From positions 868,001 to 932,000 of the forward strand of contig NZ_CP013377.1 of NCBI RefSeq assembly GCF_001718415.1: 64,000 nucleotides of DNA. The letters are read 5' to 3'. Below, in pieces: positions 51,751 through 59,461 of this stretch. This DNA is from Burkholderia pseudomultivorans (GTDB lineage Bacteria; Pseudomonadota; Gammaproteobacteria; Burkholderiales; Burkholderiaceae). The notes under the pieces were generated by a model. That model was not told the DNA's origin. It saw only the letters and a program-made list of their open reading frames with translations, and ran no database searches. The position numbers and the translations under genes are program-made. Each line of letters starts with the position of its first letter. The stretch's first letter is position 1.

Positions 51751-52509
51751 TTAGCTTTTTTTGCCGAACAGGGCACAAAGCGCCTCGCCGATACCGCTGG
51801 TTCCGTTTCCGCCATCTTTCACGAAATTGCTCGACTCCTTGTCGGCATAGTTTATGTTGAAATAGAAGACTTCGCCCTGCTCGTTTTTGCAGCTGCGCTC
51901 GGAAATGGAGGCTTTTCCGAAAGTCGTTCGATTTTCGTTGGTATTAACGCTCTTGAGCGTGGCGCCCATATATCGAACGCCGTTTTCCCTGTATATTTTT
52001 GCGCTGCCCTTCTTGATATAGAAGGTGCTATTGTTCGTTTCAACTACATTAATCCACATCGACTCGGGCGCCACCTGGCGGACGGTAGTGGTCCCCGCAA
52101 TCTGGTCCAGCGTGGCACAGACGGATTCCGCCAAGGCGCTCGCAATCGTGCCCCCGTACACGACAAAGTCGTCATGCGCAGTCGCTTTTCCGTCCATATT
52201 GGCGTAATAAATCAGTCCCTCACCGCGCTCACAATCGCTGACCTTGGCGAAAAGCTCGCCGAGTTCAATGTGATCTGTCGAAGGCGACGTTCTCTTGTAG
52301 GTGATCACGACATCCTTGTATTTTCCATCCAGCGTTCCAAGTTGGCCGGAATTTCGCTTGGCGTACCACTTGTCACCACTTTTACTGAGCGCTATTAGCA
52401 TCCAGCCGTCGTCCGCGTTCTGCGCCATATCGGCCATTGCTGTGGCAGGGGAAAGAAAAGATCCGAGGACGGCGAGTGCGAAAGAAGCGAGCGTTATAAT
52501 GCGTTTCAT
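51751..52509 (-). CDS. Exported protein with two internal repeats, unknown function
   Basis: 252 aa from the ATG at 52509; the open frame continues upstream to 53247 but that part lies antisense to other genes. Signal peptide MKRIITLASFALAVLGSFLS to AMADM (near 27). The mature part is two divergent copies of a roughly 98-residue domain (36-134 and 152-248). Each starts with Trp, has (W/F)Y-x-K-(R/K)-x-S, a Cys (93/207) before a G-(L/V)-(I/F)-Y strand, FV-x-x-GG-x-x-x-(S/A), and E-x-(V/L)-CA near the end (Cys131/245). The paired Cys suggest a disulphide per domain in the periplasm or at the surface; a distant resemblance to the adhesin-E fold is possible. The gene is much richer in A/T and in AAA, ATA and TTT codons than its neighbours, a sign of transfer. 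Confidence 0.75.
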   Translation of the reverse strand: MKRIITLASFALAVLGSFLSPATAMADMAQNADDGWMLIALSKSGDKWYAKRNSGQLGTLDGKYKDVVITYKRTSPSTDHIELGELFAKVSDCERGEGLIYYANMDGKATAHDDFVVYGGTIASALAESVCATLDQIAGTTTVRQVAPESMWINVVETNNSTFYIKKGSAKIYRENGVRYMGATLKSVNTNENRTTFGKASISERSCKNEQGEVFYFNINYADKESSNFVKDGGNGTSGIGEALCALFGKKS

Positions 52510-52737
52510 GTTGACGGGGTAGTTGATGCTAAGCTTTGAGAGGATGCGAAAAAGATTTTTTGATCTTGATAATCCACTCGTAGTTAACGGACGTCGCCTC
52601 CCGAACTTGAGGGGAAAGCGGCAACCCGGGCACGACATGAAAGACGACGCGATATGCCGGCCGCGCGACCGCGCTTGTCTCGCCCCCCGCATCGCGGTAT
52701 CGTCCACGCTTCCCCCTTCCTCGCCCCGGAGGCCGCC

Positions 52738-53181
52738 GTGCCCGCTGCCACTCCCGCCACGCTGAGATTTTCCACCGACAAGCGCGAACTCGACGTCGAC
52801 GCGATCTTCGACTTCCTGCATCGCGAAGCGTACTGGTCGAAGGGCATCCCGCGCGACGTGGTCGAGCGTGCGATCGACGGCTCGCTGTGCTTCGGCGCGT
52901 ATGTCGGCGAGCGCTTCGTCGGGTTCGCGCGGCTCGTCACCGATCACGCGACGTTCGCGTACCTGTGCGACGTGTTCGTGCTGCCGGCCGAGCGCGGTCG
53001 CGGCTACGGCCGCGCGCTGATCGACCACGTGTTCGCGCAGCCGATGGTGCAGGGCCTGCGCCGCATCATGCTCGTGACGAGCGACGCGCACGAACTGTAT
53101 CGGCCGGTCGGCTTCGGGCCGTCCGCGAATCCCGAGCGGCTGATGGAGATTCGCCGCCCCGACATCTACACGAAACGCTGA
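52738..53181 (+). CDS. GNAT-family N-acetyltransferase
   Basis: 147 aa from the GTG at 52738, preceded by CGGAGG five bases upstream. Acetyl-CoA site VFVLPAERGRGYGRALIDHV (Q/RxxGxG/A loop) and YRPVGFGP near the C-terminus (Tyr general acid region of GNATs) are present; GERFVGFARLVTDHATFAYL is the central sheet. Small-molecule acetyltransferase of unknown substrate. The longer frame from 52654 is not favoured. Confidence 0.82.
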   Translation: MPAATPATLRFSTDKRELDVDAIFDFLHREAYWSKGIPRDVVERAIDGSLCFGAYVGERFVGFARLVTDHATFAYLCDVFVLPAERGRGYGRALIDHVFAQPMVQGLRRIMLVTSDAHELYRPVGFGPSANPERLMEIRRPDIYTKR

Positions 53182-53245
53182 AACGCCTGGGCGCGGCGCA
53201 GCGCATACAATACGCGCTTTCCGATTTGCCGAAGGGACGTGCATC

Positions 53246-53464
53246 ATGACCGAACAGGAAGCCGAACAGCTCGCGACGCACCGCCATTACAAGGGCGGAC
53301 TCTATCGCTATATCGGCGTGGCCCGCCATTCCGAAACCGAGGAAGCGGTGGTCGTCTACGAGCATCTGTGGCCGCACGCGCGCGGACTATGGGTACGACC
53401 CGAAGCGATGTTCAACGAAAACCTGCCGGACGGCACGCCGCGTTTTCGCAAGCTGCGCGACTGA
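53246..53464 (+). CDS. DUF1653 family protein
   Basis: 72 aa. HRHYKGGLYRYIGVARHSET, VVVYEHLWPHARGLWVRPEA and MF(N)E are the DUF1653 core: a small beta barrel that starts with YxHYKGxxYxVxGxAxHSET in other members. Function unknown. 64 bp after the GNAT gene, likely the same transcript. Confidence 0.88.
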   Translation: MTEQEAEQLATHRHYKGGLYRYIGVARHSETEEAVVVYEHLWPHARGLWVRPEAMFNENLPDGTPRFRKLRD

Positions 53465-53489
53465 GCCATCAAGACGATCCGGCGGCCGG

Positions 53490-53515
53490 CCGGTTCCGTC
53501 ACGAACGGGAACCGG
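53490..53515. terminator. Hairpin between convergent DUF1653 gene and atpC remnant
   Basis: CCGGTTCC - GTCACGAACG - GGAACCGG, eight pairs, reaching into the 3' end of the atpC remnant. No T tract. Confidence 0.35.
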
Positions 53516-53972
53516 CGCCGGTTTCGTCCGGTACTACGCCCATCCCATCCTGCCGCATCGCCAGCGCAAAAAAGCGGCGGATCTCGTCCAGCAGTTCCAT
53601 GCGCGCGCCCGCGAAATCGAATGCGCGCCGGCTTTCCTGCGCATAGCGCCGCCGCCAGTCGTTCGCTGCGCTGCGCGCGTCGCGGGCGCGCAATGCATCG
53701 AGTTCCGGCGTGCGCAAGGCATGGTCGGCGATCAGCGTCACGCCTTCGCGGCTGACTTCCAGCACGCCGCCGGCCACGGGCAGCCGGCGACGCTCGCCGC
53801 TGCGCGCATCGACGAGCGTCACGACGCCCGGCTTGAGACGCGTGAGCAGCGGTGCATGGTGCGGCTAGATGCCGAGTTCGCCGCTTTCGCCCGGAACGGC
53901 GACGAAGTGCGCCTCGCCGGCATACAGCGCACCCTCCGCGCTCAGGATGTCGAGTTTCATCGCACTGACCAT
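53499..53972 (-). pseudogene. atpC: ATP synthase epsilon subunit, broken by an in-frame stop
   Basis: From the ATG at 53972 (or 53960, MKLDILSAEG) the frame reads LDILSAEGALYAGEAHFVAV, PGESGELGI, then TAG at 53865-53867, then PHHAPLLTRLKPGVVTLVDA and the rest of the epsilon subunit with its helical hairpin. In the family the position of the stop holds Tyr, Phe or another hydrophobic residue (GELGI-x-PHHAPLLT), so a single base change explains it. Everything else is intact, which suggests a recent mutation. The gene starts one base after the atpG stop. No atpA, atpD or Fo genes are present around it, so this is the tail of a second, lost F-type ATPase operon. Confidence 0.85.
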
Positions 53973-53973
53973 G

Positions 53974-54843
53974 TCAGACGGCCGCCGCGCCCGCGACGAT
54001 CTCGCACAGTTCGGTGGTGATCAGCGCCTGCCGCGTTTTCTGATAAAGCTGCCGCAACTCGCGCAGCACGCGGTCGGCGTTGTCCGTCGCGGTCTGCATG
54101 CTGAACATCCGCGCGCATTGCTCGCACGCGTAGTTCTCGACGACGGCCTGGTACAGCATCGCCTCGACGTAGCGCAGCAGCAGCGTGTCGAGCGCCGGTT
54201 TCGGCGCGGGCTCGTACAGGTAATCGGCAGCGCGCGCGCCGTCGGTCGGCGCGGCGGTGTCGAGCCCCGCGACCGGCAGGATCGCGTCGATACGCGGTTC
54301 GTAGGTCAGCGGGCTCGTCAGCCGGTTGTAGCCGACGTGCACTTCGTCGAGCTCGCCGTCGACGAAGGCGGTCAGCGGCACCAGCAGCGCGCCGAGCAAG
54401 GTGTCGAAGTGCGGCTCGGCCGCGAGGTTGGCGGCGCGCGCCACGATGGTCGCGCCGTGGCGCGCGAGCGGCGCGATGCCGCGCGCGCCGATCACGCTCA
54501 GCTCGCACGCGATGCCGGCGTTCTGCCAGGTTTCGATCGCATCGATGCATCGCACCAGCAGACGCGCGTTGAGCGGGCCGCACAGTCCGCGATCCGTGCT
54601 GACGACGATCAGGCCGACACGGCGCACGTTCGCGCGTCGCGCGATCAGCGCCGACGCGTAATCGGGCCGGTCGCGCAGCACGCGCTCGGCCATCGAACGG
54701 ATGCGGGACGCGTACGGCCGGAATTCGCGTGCGCGCTTCTGCGCGCTCGCCATCCGGGTGCGCGCCATCATTTCCATCGCCCGCGTGATCTTGCGGGTCG
54801 ACGTCGTGCTGGCGATCTTCGAACGGATTTCGTGAATGTGCAT
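53974..54843 (-). CDS. atpG: Orphan ATP synthase gamma subunit
   Basis: 289 aa from the ATG at 54843, the usual start of the family (MHIHEIRSKIASTTSTRKIT then RAMEMMARTRM); an ATG at 54915 would add 24 residues without support. The central-stalk hallmarks are kept: IVVSTDRGLCGPLNARL, the Rossmann-like middle and the C-terminal coiled-coil helix AMLYQAVVENYACEQCARMF then SMQTATDNAD. RMFSMQTATDNAD replaces the common RMxAMxxATDNA. In a complete ATPase gamma rotates inside the alpha3beta3 ring. Here the neighbouring catalytic subunit genes are missing and the next gene, atpC, is broken, so the protein is probably without function. Confidence 0.85.
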   Translation of the reverse strand: MHIHEIRSKIASTTSTRKITRAMEMMARTRMASAQKRAREFRPYASRIRSMAERVLRDRPDYASALIARRANVRRVGLIVVSTDRGLCGPLNARLLVRCIDAIETWQNAGIACELSVIGARGIAPLARHGATIVARAANLAAEPHFDTLLGALLVPLTAFVDGELDEVHVGYNRLTSPLTYEPRIDAILPVAGLDTAAPTDGARAADYLYEPAPKPALDTLLLRYVEAMLYQAVVENYACEQCARMFSMQTATDNADRVLRELRQLYQKTRQALITTELCEIVAGAAAV

Positions 54844-55011
54844 GGCGGCGTCGGGCAAAGGTGCGCGCATCGCCCGCGGCGGCATGGCGATCCGGAAGTC
54901 GTTGTGCAGATCCATGCTATCGGGACTTCACCCGAAACCATTGACGGCCGTCAAGCTTGTGTCGCGCCGATCGCTCCAGAATGCGGTGTCGCGATCGAGG
55001 AAGGGGCCGTC

Positions 55012-56160
55012 ATGAGCATGCATTCAGCCGGGAATACGATGAACCGAACCGACGATCTCGCGGCCCGACCGGCCCCGGCGCCTGCGTTGCCGATGTTCTG
55101 GCCGATGGCCGCGATGACGATGCTGCAGGCCGGCTCCGGGATTGCCGCGCGCAATCTCCGTTTTCTCGCGGAAGAGGAGAAACTGCATTTCGAGCTGCAT
55201 CCGGCGCTGGCATCGCCGAGCCGGCCCTTGCTCGAATTGCGCACGATGACGTTTCGCGACTACTCGATCGTGCCGGGGCAAGGCCTGCCGACGATCGTCG
55301 ACGCGCCGTACGCGGGGCACAGTGCGATGATCGCCGACTACCAGCCGGGGCAGAGCCTGATGGAGACGCTGCGCGGCAACGGCGTGACGCGCCTGTACCT
55401 GACCGACTGGCGCTCCGCGACCGACGACATGAAGGATTTCGAAATCGACCAGTATCTGGCCGAGCTGAACGCGTGCGTCGACGAGCTCGGCGGCCGCGTG
55501 AACCTCGTCGGGCTGTGTCAGGGCGGCTGGATGTCGGCGATGTATGCCGCGCGCTTTCCGCACAAGGTCGCGAGCCTCGTGCTCGCGGGCGCGCCGATCG
55601 ACACGGACGCGGGCGACGGCCCGATCAGGCGCATGGCGCACGCGTATCCGCTGTCGTTCTACGAGGAACTCGTCGCGATGGGCGGCGGCCTGATGCGCGG
55701 GCGCTTCATGCTGCGCGGCTGGAAGAACATGCATCCCGACGAGCACTACCTGTCCGAGCACGTCGACCTGTACGCGCATCTCGACGAGCCCGACTACCTG
55801 CGCAAGCGCGAGGTGTTCGCGAGCTGGTACGAAAACCCGATCGACCTGCCGGGGCGCTGGTATCTGCAGGCGATCGAGCAGATCTTCAAGGAGAACCGGC
55901 TCGCGAAGGGCGCGTTCGTCGCGCTCGGCCGCACGCTCGATCTGAAAAACATGCGGTGTCCTGTCTATCTGCTCGCCGGCGAGGCCGACGACATCACGAC
56001 GCCCGAGCAGGTGTTCAATGCGCGCGACTGTGTCGGCACCCCGGCCGCGCAGGTGACGAGCCGGCTGGTGCCGGGCGGCCATATCGGGCTGTTCATGGGC
56101 TCGCGCACGCTGAAGGCGGTATGGCCGGAGATTGCGCGCTGGATCGCTGCGCAGCGTTAG
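55012..56160 (+). CDS. PHA synthase-like alpha/beta hydrolase
   Basis: 382 aa from the ATG at 55012 (GAGGAAGG upstream). Alpha/beta-hydrolase with the PHA-synthase-type nucleophile elbow GLCQGGW, Cys169 instead of Ser. The expected Asp is in GEADDITTPEQV and the His in PGGHIGLFMGS. YLTDWRSATDDMKDFEIDQY is the PhaC-like lead-in. It is shorter than class I synthases (about 590) and near the size of class III PhaC. It may polymerise or depolymerise hydroxyacyl-CoA esters. The position beside ATP synthase remnants recalls the low-oxygen clusters of Burkholderia in which a phaC-like gene and an extra ATPase lie together. Confidence 0.82.
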   Translation: MSMHSAGNTMNRTDDLAARPAPAPALPMFWPMAAMTMLQAGSGIAARNLRFLAEEEKLHFELHPALASPSRPLLELRTMTFRDYSIVPGQGLPTIVDAPYAGHSAMIADYQPGQSLMETLRGNGVTRLYLTDWRSATDDMKDFEIDQYLAELNACVDELGGRVNLVGLCQGGWMSAMYAARFPHKVASLVLAGAPIDTDAGDGPIRRMAHAYPLSFYEELVAMGGGLMRGRFMLRGWKNMHPDEHYLSEHVDLYAHLDEPDYLRKREVFASWYENPIDLPGRWYLQAIEQIFKENRLAKGAFVALGRTLDLKNMRCPVYLLAGEADDITTPEQVFNARDCVGTPAAQVTSRLVPGGHIGLFMGSRTLKAVWPEIARWIAAQR

Positions 56161-56187
56161 CGCTGCAACCGGCGGGCGTGGTCTGGC

Positions 56188-57402
56188 TCAGGCGGCGCTG
56201 GCGAACGCCTGCGCGAAAGCCGGCGGCGCGTTGCCGATCCGGATCTCCGGCGTGCCGTGCCACGCCGCGAGCTTTTTCACGGCCTTCGCGACGTCGGCCG
56301 CGACGCCCGCGCCGATGCGCACGCCGGGCTCGACATGCACGGACTTCAGTTCGAACGTGCCGAGCATGCGATGCGCTTTCGCATCGACGCGGCCGATCAG
56401 CCGGCCGCGATGCAGCACGGGCAGGCAGAAATAGCCGTAGCGCCGCTTGTGTGCGGGGGTGTAGCACTCGATCGTGTAGTCGAAGCCGAACAGCGTCGAC
56501 GCGCGCCGGCGGTCCCATACCACCGGATCGAATGGCGACAGCAGCGTCGTGACCGTCGAGCGCAGCGTGTCGGCTTCGGCGGCGGGCAGCAGCGCTTCGA
56601 GCGAGCGGTGTACGTAAGCGGGCTCCTTCCAGTCGCCGACCTGCACCGGAATCAACTCGCCGGCTTCCGCGAGCCGTTCGAGTTCCGGCTTGTACGAGCG
56701 GCGCGGCAGCCGGTAGTAATCGGCGACCCAGTCCGCACGCACGATGCCGAGCGCGCGGCACGTGTAGTCGAGCAGCGCGGGCAGCACCGCCTCGCGCGGC
56801 GGCAGGTCGCGCGCATCGTCCCAGTCGGGCAGCACGCGCTCGCGCAGGTCGTACACGCGCTGGAAATTGCGGCGCTCCGACACCATCAGCTCGCCGGTCG
56901 TGAACAGCACTTCGAGATGACGCTTCTCGGGCTTGCGGTCCCACCAGCCGTTGCCTTTCGCGCCGTCCTCGCGAACGAAGTCGGCCGAGCGCACCGGGCC
57001 TTCGCGGCGGATCCGCGCGAGCAGCCGTTCGATCTCGTCGCGTTTTTGCGCATGCCAGTCGGCCGCGTATTGCCAGCCCATGCCGGAGGGATCGAGCATC
57101 TTGTAGCGCATCAGGCCGAACTGCTCGATGGGCAGGAAGCACGCCTCGTGCGACCAGTATTCGAACAGGCGCGCCTCGGCCAGATGCTCGTCGAGCCAGT
57201 GCGGGGAAAAATCGCCGAGCCGGCTGAACAGCACCAGGTACGGGCTGCGCGCGACGACGTGAATCGTATCGATTTGTAACTGCGCCATGCGGCGGATCGT
57301 GTCGAGCACGTCGGCCTTGGTCGCCTTGCGGCGCGGCGGTGTCAGCAGGCCCTGCGCGGCGAGATGCAGCGCGCGGGCGGCGGCGGGCGAGAGCGTCGGC
57401 AT
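56188..57402 (-). CDS. Winged-helix DNA glycosylase, YcaQ/AlkZ family
   Basis: 404 aa, family size. The catalytic QxD motif is Gln43-Ile-Asp45 in MAQLQIDTIHVVARSPYLVL. Three tandem winged-helix units follow, with LFEYWSHEACFLPIEQF, VRADWVADYYRLPRRSYKPE, LLSPFDPVVWDRRRASTLFG then FDYTIECY, and KRRYGYFCLPVL. The family (HTH_42) unhooks interstrand crosslinks and removes bulky alkylated bases; YcaQ is the E. coli member. Monocistronic on the minus strand, with the intergenic RNA candidate starting beyond its 5' end in the opposite direction. Confidence 0.88.
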   Translation of the reverse strand: MPTLSPAAARALHLAAQGLLTPPRRKATKADVLDTIRRMAQLQIDTIHVVARSPYLVLFSRLGDFSPHWLDEHLAEARLFEYWSHEACFLPIEQFGLMRYKMLDPSGMGWQYAADWHAQKRDEIERLLARIRREGPVRSADFVREDGAKGNGWWDRKPEKRHLEVLFTTGELMVSERRNFQRVYDLRERVLPDWDDARDLPPREAVLPALLDYTCRALGIVRADWVADYYRLPRRSYKPELERLAEAGELIPVQVGDWKEPAYVHRSLEALLPAAEADTLRSTVTTLLSPFDPVVWDRRRASTLFGFDYTIECYTPAHKRRYGYFCLPVLHRGRLIGRVDAKAHRMLGTFELKSVHVEPGVRIGAGVAADVAKAVKKLAAWHGTPEIRIGNAPPAFAQAFASAA

Positions 57403-57480
57403 CGGAACGGCGGAAAAGGGTGGCGGTCGGGCACCACTTTAGCGCGAAAGCGGCGCGCGCGTGCGACGTGCGCACGCCAC

Positions 57481-57505
57481 GCATCTGACAATGGTTGACA
57501 GATGC
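57481..57505. promoter_or_regulatory. Inverted repeat in front of the RNA candidate
   Basis: GCATCTG (57481-57487) and CAGATGC (57499-57505), seven perfect pairs, 11 bp apart. It overlaps a TTGACA at 57495-57500. TATAGT follows at 57522-57527 with a long 21-bp spacer, so an activator- or repressor-controlled promoter is possible. Confidence 0.45.
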
Positions 57506-57530
57506 CCGACGCAAGATTCCCTATAGTGCA

Positions 57531-57703
57531 CTCATGGCGCGACGACATGCGCGCACAACGATTCCGCTTCCGACGCACGATATGTCCATGGCACGCAGGA
57601 AGCGAATCCGGGATTCTCAACCCCCAACGGGAGACCCGGAGCCCTGAGCGGACATCCATGCGGCTGTGCACCGGCCCCGTGTGGATGTCCGCTGATTTTT
57701 TTT
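57531..57703 (+). ncRNA. Candidate small RNA with intrinsic terminator
   Basis: No ORF, but two well-formed hairpins. The first (57607-57640) is TCCGGG-AT-TCTC closed by GAGA-CCCGGA, with a C-rich loop AACCCCCAACGG. The second (57647-57693) is AGCGGACATCCA / TGGATGTCCGCT, twelve perfect pairs with an extended loop, followed by eight T. Both neighbouring genes are on the other strand, so the terminator can only serve an independent plus-strand transcript of roughly 170 nt. The C-rich loop could pair with a Shine-Dalgarno sequence. The family is not recognised, and the 5' end is a guess from TATAGT. Confidence 0.55.
57647..57703 (+). terminator. Intrinsic terminator of the RNA candidate
   Basis: Twelve-pair stem AGCGGACATCCA / TGGATGTCCGCT with a 23-nt apical part, then GATTTTTTTTG. 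One of the clearest Rho-independent terminators in the window. Confidence 0.85.
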
Positions 57704-57745
57704 GTTTTCCGCGCTGCCGATCGATGCAGCGCTTTCAGGCCCGCT

Positions 57746-59161
57746 TCAGGCCCGCTTGCCGCGCGCGACTTCGTCGCCGGCGCCGGGCGGCAGCTTGCGC
57801 GTGATCGGAATCGACGCGAACGAGCACAGCCCGACCACCACGAACGCGGGCCAGAAATCCGACCACACCATCGTCTGATGGCCTTGCAGCCAGTGCGAGA
57901 TGTGCAGCACGAGGCCCGCGACCGTCACGCCGAGCCCGAGCGACATCTGCTGCACGACGCTGCCGAGGCTCGTCGCGCGCCCCGCATCGCGCGGCGAAAT
58001 GTCCGCGTAAATCATCGAATTGAGGCTCGTGAACTGCAGCGCGGGAAAGATCCCGCCGACCAGCACGATCAGCCAGATCGCCCAGGTCGCCATGCCCGGA
58101 TGGAACACGCCGTACGCGGCGATCGCCAGGCCCGCGAATGCCGCGTTGTACATCAGCACCGTGCGAAAGCCGAAGCGGCGCAGCGTATGGGTGGCCGTCG
58201 AGCGGCTCACCGCGCCGCCGAGCGCGGACGCGCAGGTGATCAGCCCGGAGTGGAACGCGGTCATGCCGAGTCCTTCCTGCAGCGCGAGCGGCAGCAGGAA
58301 CGGCACCGCGCCGAGCCCGATGCGAAACAGCGAGCCGCCGACCACGCTCGCATGGTAGGTCGGAATCTTCAGGAAGCTGAGGTCGAGCACCGGCCGCTCC
58401 TTGCGGCGCGCGTACGGCACGTAGAGCACGAGCAGCACCGCGCCGGCCACGCACATCGTCAGCGCATTCGCGCGCGTGGTGAGCGCGCCGTCGATCAGCG
58501 TGAGACCCATCAGCAGCAGCGCCGCGCCGCTGGCGGACAGCAGGAAGCCGAACCAGTCGAGCGGGCCCGGATCGGGCTCGTGCGTGTTCGCGATGTGCTT
58601 GCTGGCGAGATAGATGCCGTACAGGCCGATCGGCACGTTGATGAAGAAGATCATCCGCCAGTGCAGGTAGGTCGTGATGAAGCCGCCGACGAGCGGCCCG
58701 ACCGTAGGCCCGAACAGCGCGGGAATCGCGAGGTAGTTCATCGCGCGCACGAGATCGGAGCGCGGCACCGCGCGGAAGATGATGATGCGGCCGACGGGCA
58801 CCATCATCGCGCCGCCGACGCCCTGCACGAAGCGCGCGAACGTGAGCAGGCCGAGCGAATTGGATGCGGCGCACAGCAGCGAGCCGGCGACGAAGATGCC
58901 GATCGCGGTGCGGAACACGGAGCGGGCGCCGAAGCGGTCGGCGAGCCAGCCGCAGATCGGGATGAACACGCCGAGGCCGACCACGTAGGCCGTGATCGCG
59001 ATGTTCAGCGTGACGGGGCTGTGCCCGAAGTCCCTTGCCATCGCCGGCAGCGCGGTGACGATGATGTTTGCGTCGACGCTTTCCATGAACAACGCACAGG
59101 CAACGATGAGCGGTGCTAGGAAGACGGGCGACATGGGCTGGGCGCGCGGTAAAGACGCCAT
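57746..59161 (-). CDS. MFS drug efflux transporter (DHA2, EmrB/QacA type)
   Basis: 471 aa from the ATG at 59161 (GTG at 59170 and ATG at 59134 are alternatives). About 14 hydrophobic spans. Motif C-like and DHA2 signatures: MESVDANIIVTALPAMARDF near 25-45, CGWLADRFGARSVFR (motif A), GALFGPTVGPLVGG-type ALFGPTVGPLVGGF, LHWRMIFFINVPIGLYG. Inner-membrane proton-driven exporter, probably of hydrophobic toxic compounds. Monocistronic. No regulator gene adjoins it. Confidence 0.9.
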   Translation of the reverse strand: MASLPRAQPMSPVFLAPLIVACALFMESVDANIIVTALPAMARDFGHSPVTLNIAITAYVVGLGVFIPICGWLADRFGARSVFRTAIGIFVAGSLLCAASNSLGLLTFARFVQGVGGAMMVPVGRIIIFRAVPRSDLVRAMNYLAIPALFGPTVGPLVGGFITTYLHWRMIFFINVPIGLYGIYLASKHIANTHEPDPGPLDWFGFLLSASGAALLLMGLTLIDGALTTRANALTMCVAGAVLLVLYVPYARRKERPVLDLSFLKIPTYHASVVGGSLFRIGLGAVPFLLPLALQEGLGMTAFHSGLITCASALGGAVSRSTATHTLRRFGFRTVLMYNAAFAGLAIAAYGVFHPGMATWAIWLIVLVGGIFPALQFTSLNSMIYADISPRDAGRATSLGSVVQQMSLGLGVTVAGLVLHISHWLQGHQTMVWSDFWPAFVVVGLCSFASIPITRKLPPGAGDEVARGKRA

Positions 59162-59461
59162 TATGCCCACATTGTGGTCGCTGCGTCACGCATGGCCGCG
59201 CGTGTTCCGCATGTTGCAACAGTCGTTCCTGTTGCGCGGCCGGCAACAAGAGACGACTGCGCGGGACCGCGGCGCATGACGTGACACATGACACCGGCCG
59301 CGAATGCGGGCCGCGAAGCTTGCGCGCCGCGCGCGTTTCGTGCGACAGTCGAATCCTCGCGAAACACATCATCATGCGCATCGATCGACGGCCATCGAGA
59401 CGAGCGCACGCGTGCGGAGACCCTTGCCGATCCACTCACCATCGAAAGGAGGGGACACGCC
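59162..59461. other. Divergent promoter region of MFS pump and trehalase
   Basis: 300 bp. The last 30 bp carry AAAGGAGGGG for the trehalase start. No strong dyad was recognised; short frames here have no support. Confidence 0.4.

Noticed and set aside
52510..53247. Upstream extension of the repeat-containing exported protein
   Set aside because: It lies antisense to the GNAT gene, while a clear signal peptide begins at 52509.
53869..55011. Upstream extension of the PHA-synthase-like frame by about 380 codons
   Set aside because: It is antisense to atpG and atpC; the ATG at 55012 has a proper ribosome site and the fold begins there.
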